A stretch of 6,034 nucleotides of DNA from Acidobacteriota bacterium (GTDB lineage: Bacteria; Acidobacteriota; Blastocatellia; Pyrinomonadales; Pyrinomonadaceae), in assembly GCA_003222835.1 (NCBI GenBank), contig QHXE01000213.1, positions 1 through 6,034 on the forward strand, read 5' to 3'. The stretch's first letter is position 1; each line of letters opens with the position of its first letter. Positions 5,196 through 6,034 of this stretch are shown piece by piece. The notes beneath the pieces were generated by a model. That model did no database searches. It was given only the letters and a program-made list of their open reading frames with translations, and was not told where the DNA came from. The position numbers and the translations under genes are program-made.

Positions 5196-6034
5196 ATGAG
5201 AACGATACCAATCGCTCTGCTGCTATTGATTTCTGTCGCGCAATCCGTAACGATGGCGCAGAAAAGGAAGACTGTGGTGGACCTAATTGTAAGCGGCGGA
5301 ACCATCGTAACGATGGATGGCCCGCGACGTGTGATTGACAACGGCGCGATCGCGATCAAAGGAGGACGCATCGAAGCCATCGGTCGGGCCAGCGATATCG
5401 GTCAAAGATACGCCGCGCGCCAGGTCATAAATGCCACCGGCAAGGTTGTAGTGCCCGGTCTCATCAACGGCCACACGCACGTGCCGATGACGCTGTTTCG
5501 TGGGCTGGCCGACGATCTCGACCTGCAAGAGTGGCTCACAAAATACATCTTTCCCGCTGAAGCCAAGAACGTCACCGAAGAATTCGTTCGCGTCGGTACG
5601 CGCCTGGGTCTGGCTGAGATGATTCGCGGCGGCACGACGACTTATTGCGACATGTATTACTTCGAGGATGCCATCGCCGACGAGACTTCGAAAGCCGGCA
5701 TGCGCGGCGTGCTCGGCGAAACCGTGATCGACTTTGCCGTAGCCGACAATAAGACGAACGCGGAAGCGATGTCGTATGTCGAAGGCTTTGTGAAGAAGTG
5801 GCAAGGCAATGCTTTAGTCATTCCCGCGGTTGCGCCACACGCGCCCTACACTGTCTCTGAAGAACATTTGAGAGCCATTCGCGCGTTTTCGGATCGCACC
5901 GGCGCGCCCATCGTGACACACATCTCGGAAACGAAGCGCGAGGTGGACGATAGCATCAAAGCGAAAGGCGCCAGTCCCATCGATTATCTGAACCGCATCG
6001 GCTTTCTCAACAATCGAGTAATCGCCGCACATGT
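5196..6034 (+). CDS. Exported amidohydrolase of the MTA/SAH deaminase type, 3' end outside the window
   Basis: The 279 visible residues belong to the metal-dependent amidohydrolase superfamily, in the branch with 5'-methylthioadenosine/S-adenosylhomocysteine deaminase (MtaD) and TrzN/AtzA-like chlorohydrolases. Residues 1-22 look like a Sec signal peptide: basic start, hydrophobic stretch IALLLLISVA and a likely cut after TMA. There is no lipobox cysteine. VPGLINGHTH (86-95) gives metal ligands H93 and H95. RGGTTTYCDMYYF (144-156), APHAPYTVS (213-221, H215) and THISET (241-246, H242 and E245) are the family's active-site motifs. The visible end IAAH begins the next conserved block; the aspartate ligand lies beyond the window. 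The ATG at 5196 gives the full signal peptide but has no visible ribosome binding site. Substrate is not certain: adenosine-like deamination fits the neighbours, but guanine or triazine-type substrates are possible. Confidence 0.88.
   Translation, partial: MRTIPIALLLLISVAQSVTMAQKRKTVVDLIVSGGTIVTMDGPRRVIDNGAIAIKGGRIEAIGRASDIGQRYAARQVINATGKVVVPGLINGHTHVPMTLFRGLADDLDLQEWLTKYIFPAEAKNVTEEFVRVGTRLGLAEMIRGGTTTYCDMYYFEDAIADETSKAGMRGVLGETVIDFAVADNKTNAEAMSYVEGFVKKWQGNALVIPAVAPHAPYTVSEEHLRAIRAFSDRTGAPIVTHISETKREVDDSIKAKGASPIDYLNRIGFLNNRVIAAH

Noticed and set aside
5283..5804. Open frame antisense to the amidohydrolase
   Set aside because: The plus strand shows metal-binding motifs in order; the antisense translation shows no domain.

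Overview
This window carries a nucleoside uptake and salvage locus interrupted and flanked by mobile and repeated DNA. No single marker fixes the host. The style of the proteins, the GC-rich interspersed palindromes and the inferred exported amidohydrolase fit a member of the Acidobacteriota, perhaps Blastocatellia. That placement is an inference, not something the sequence proves.

Layout. Bases 1-187 and 1482-1678 are non-coding clusters of short perfect hairpins (REP-like). Between them sits an IS481-family-type insertion sequence (about 188-1481) with one minus-strand DDE transposase and 55-bp terminal inverted repeats that differ at one base. Everything after it is on the plus strand. First comes a nucleoside-type ABC permease whose reading frame is broken in the middle (1688-2727). 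Next is a decayed BrnT-type toxin gene (2779-3046). An apparently intact salvage cluster follows: purine nucleoside phosphorylase (3094-3939), uridine kinase (3975-4610) and cytidine deaminase (4607-5017). A 150-bp imperfect palindrome (5031-5180) then separates these from the 5' part of an amidohydrolase of the MTA/SAH deaminase type with a signal peptide (5196 to the window end).

How the genes work together. The permease would be one of two membrane subunits of a BMP-type nucleoside importer. Its lipoprotein, ATPase and partner permease are not in this window and would be expected upstream of the insertion sequence. Imported purine nucleosides would be split by the phosphorylase. Cytidine would be deaminated by Cdd to uridine, which Udk phosphorylates to UMP. 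The amidohydrolase may deaminate an adenosine-like compound outside the cytoplasm. Because the permease frame is broken and the insertion sequence and hairpins lie directly upstream, the uptake half of the system may be dead here while the enzymes remain intact.

No clearly new system is evident. The most interesting items are the toxin relic, the permease break exactly at a hairpin, the two-hairpin repeat units with compensatory stem changes, their arrangement at both ends of the insertion sequence, and the nested palindrome before the amidohydrolase.
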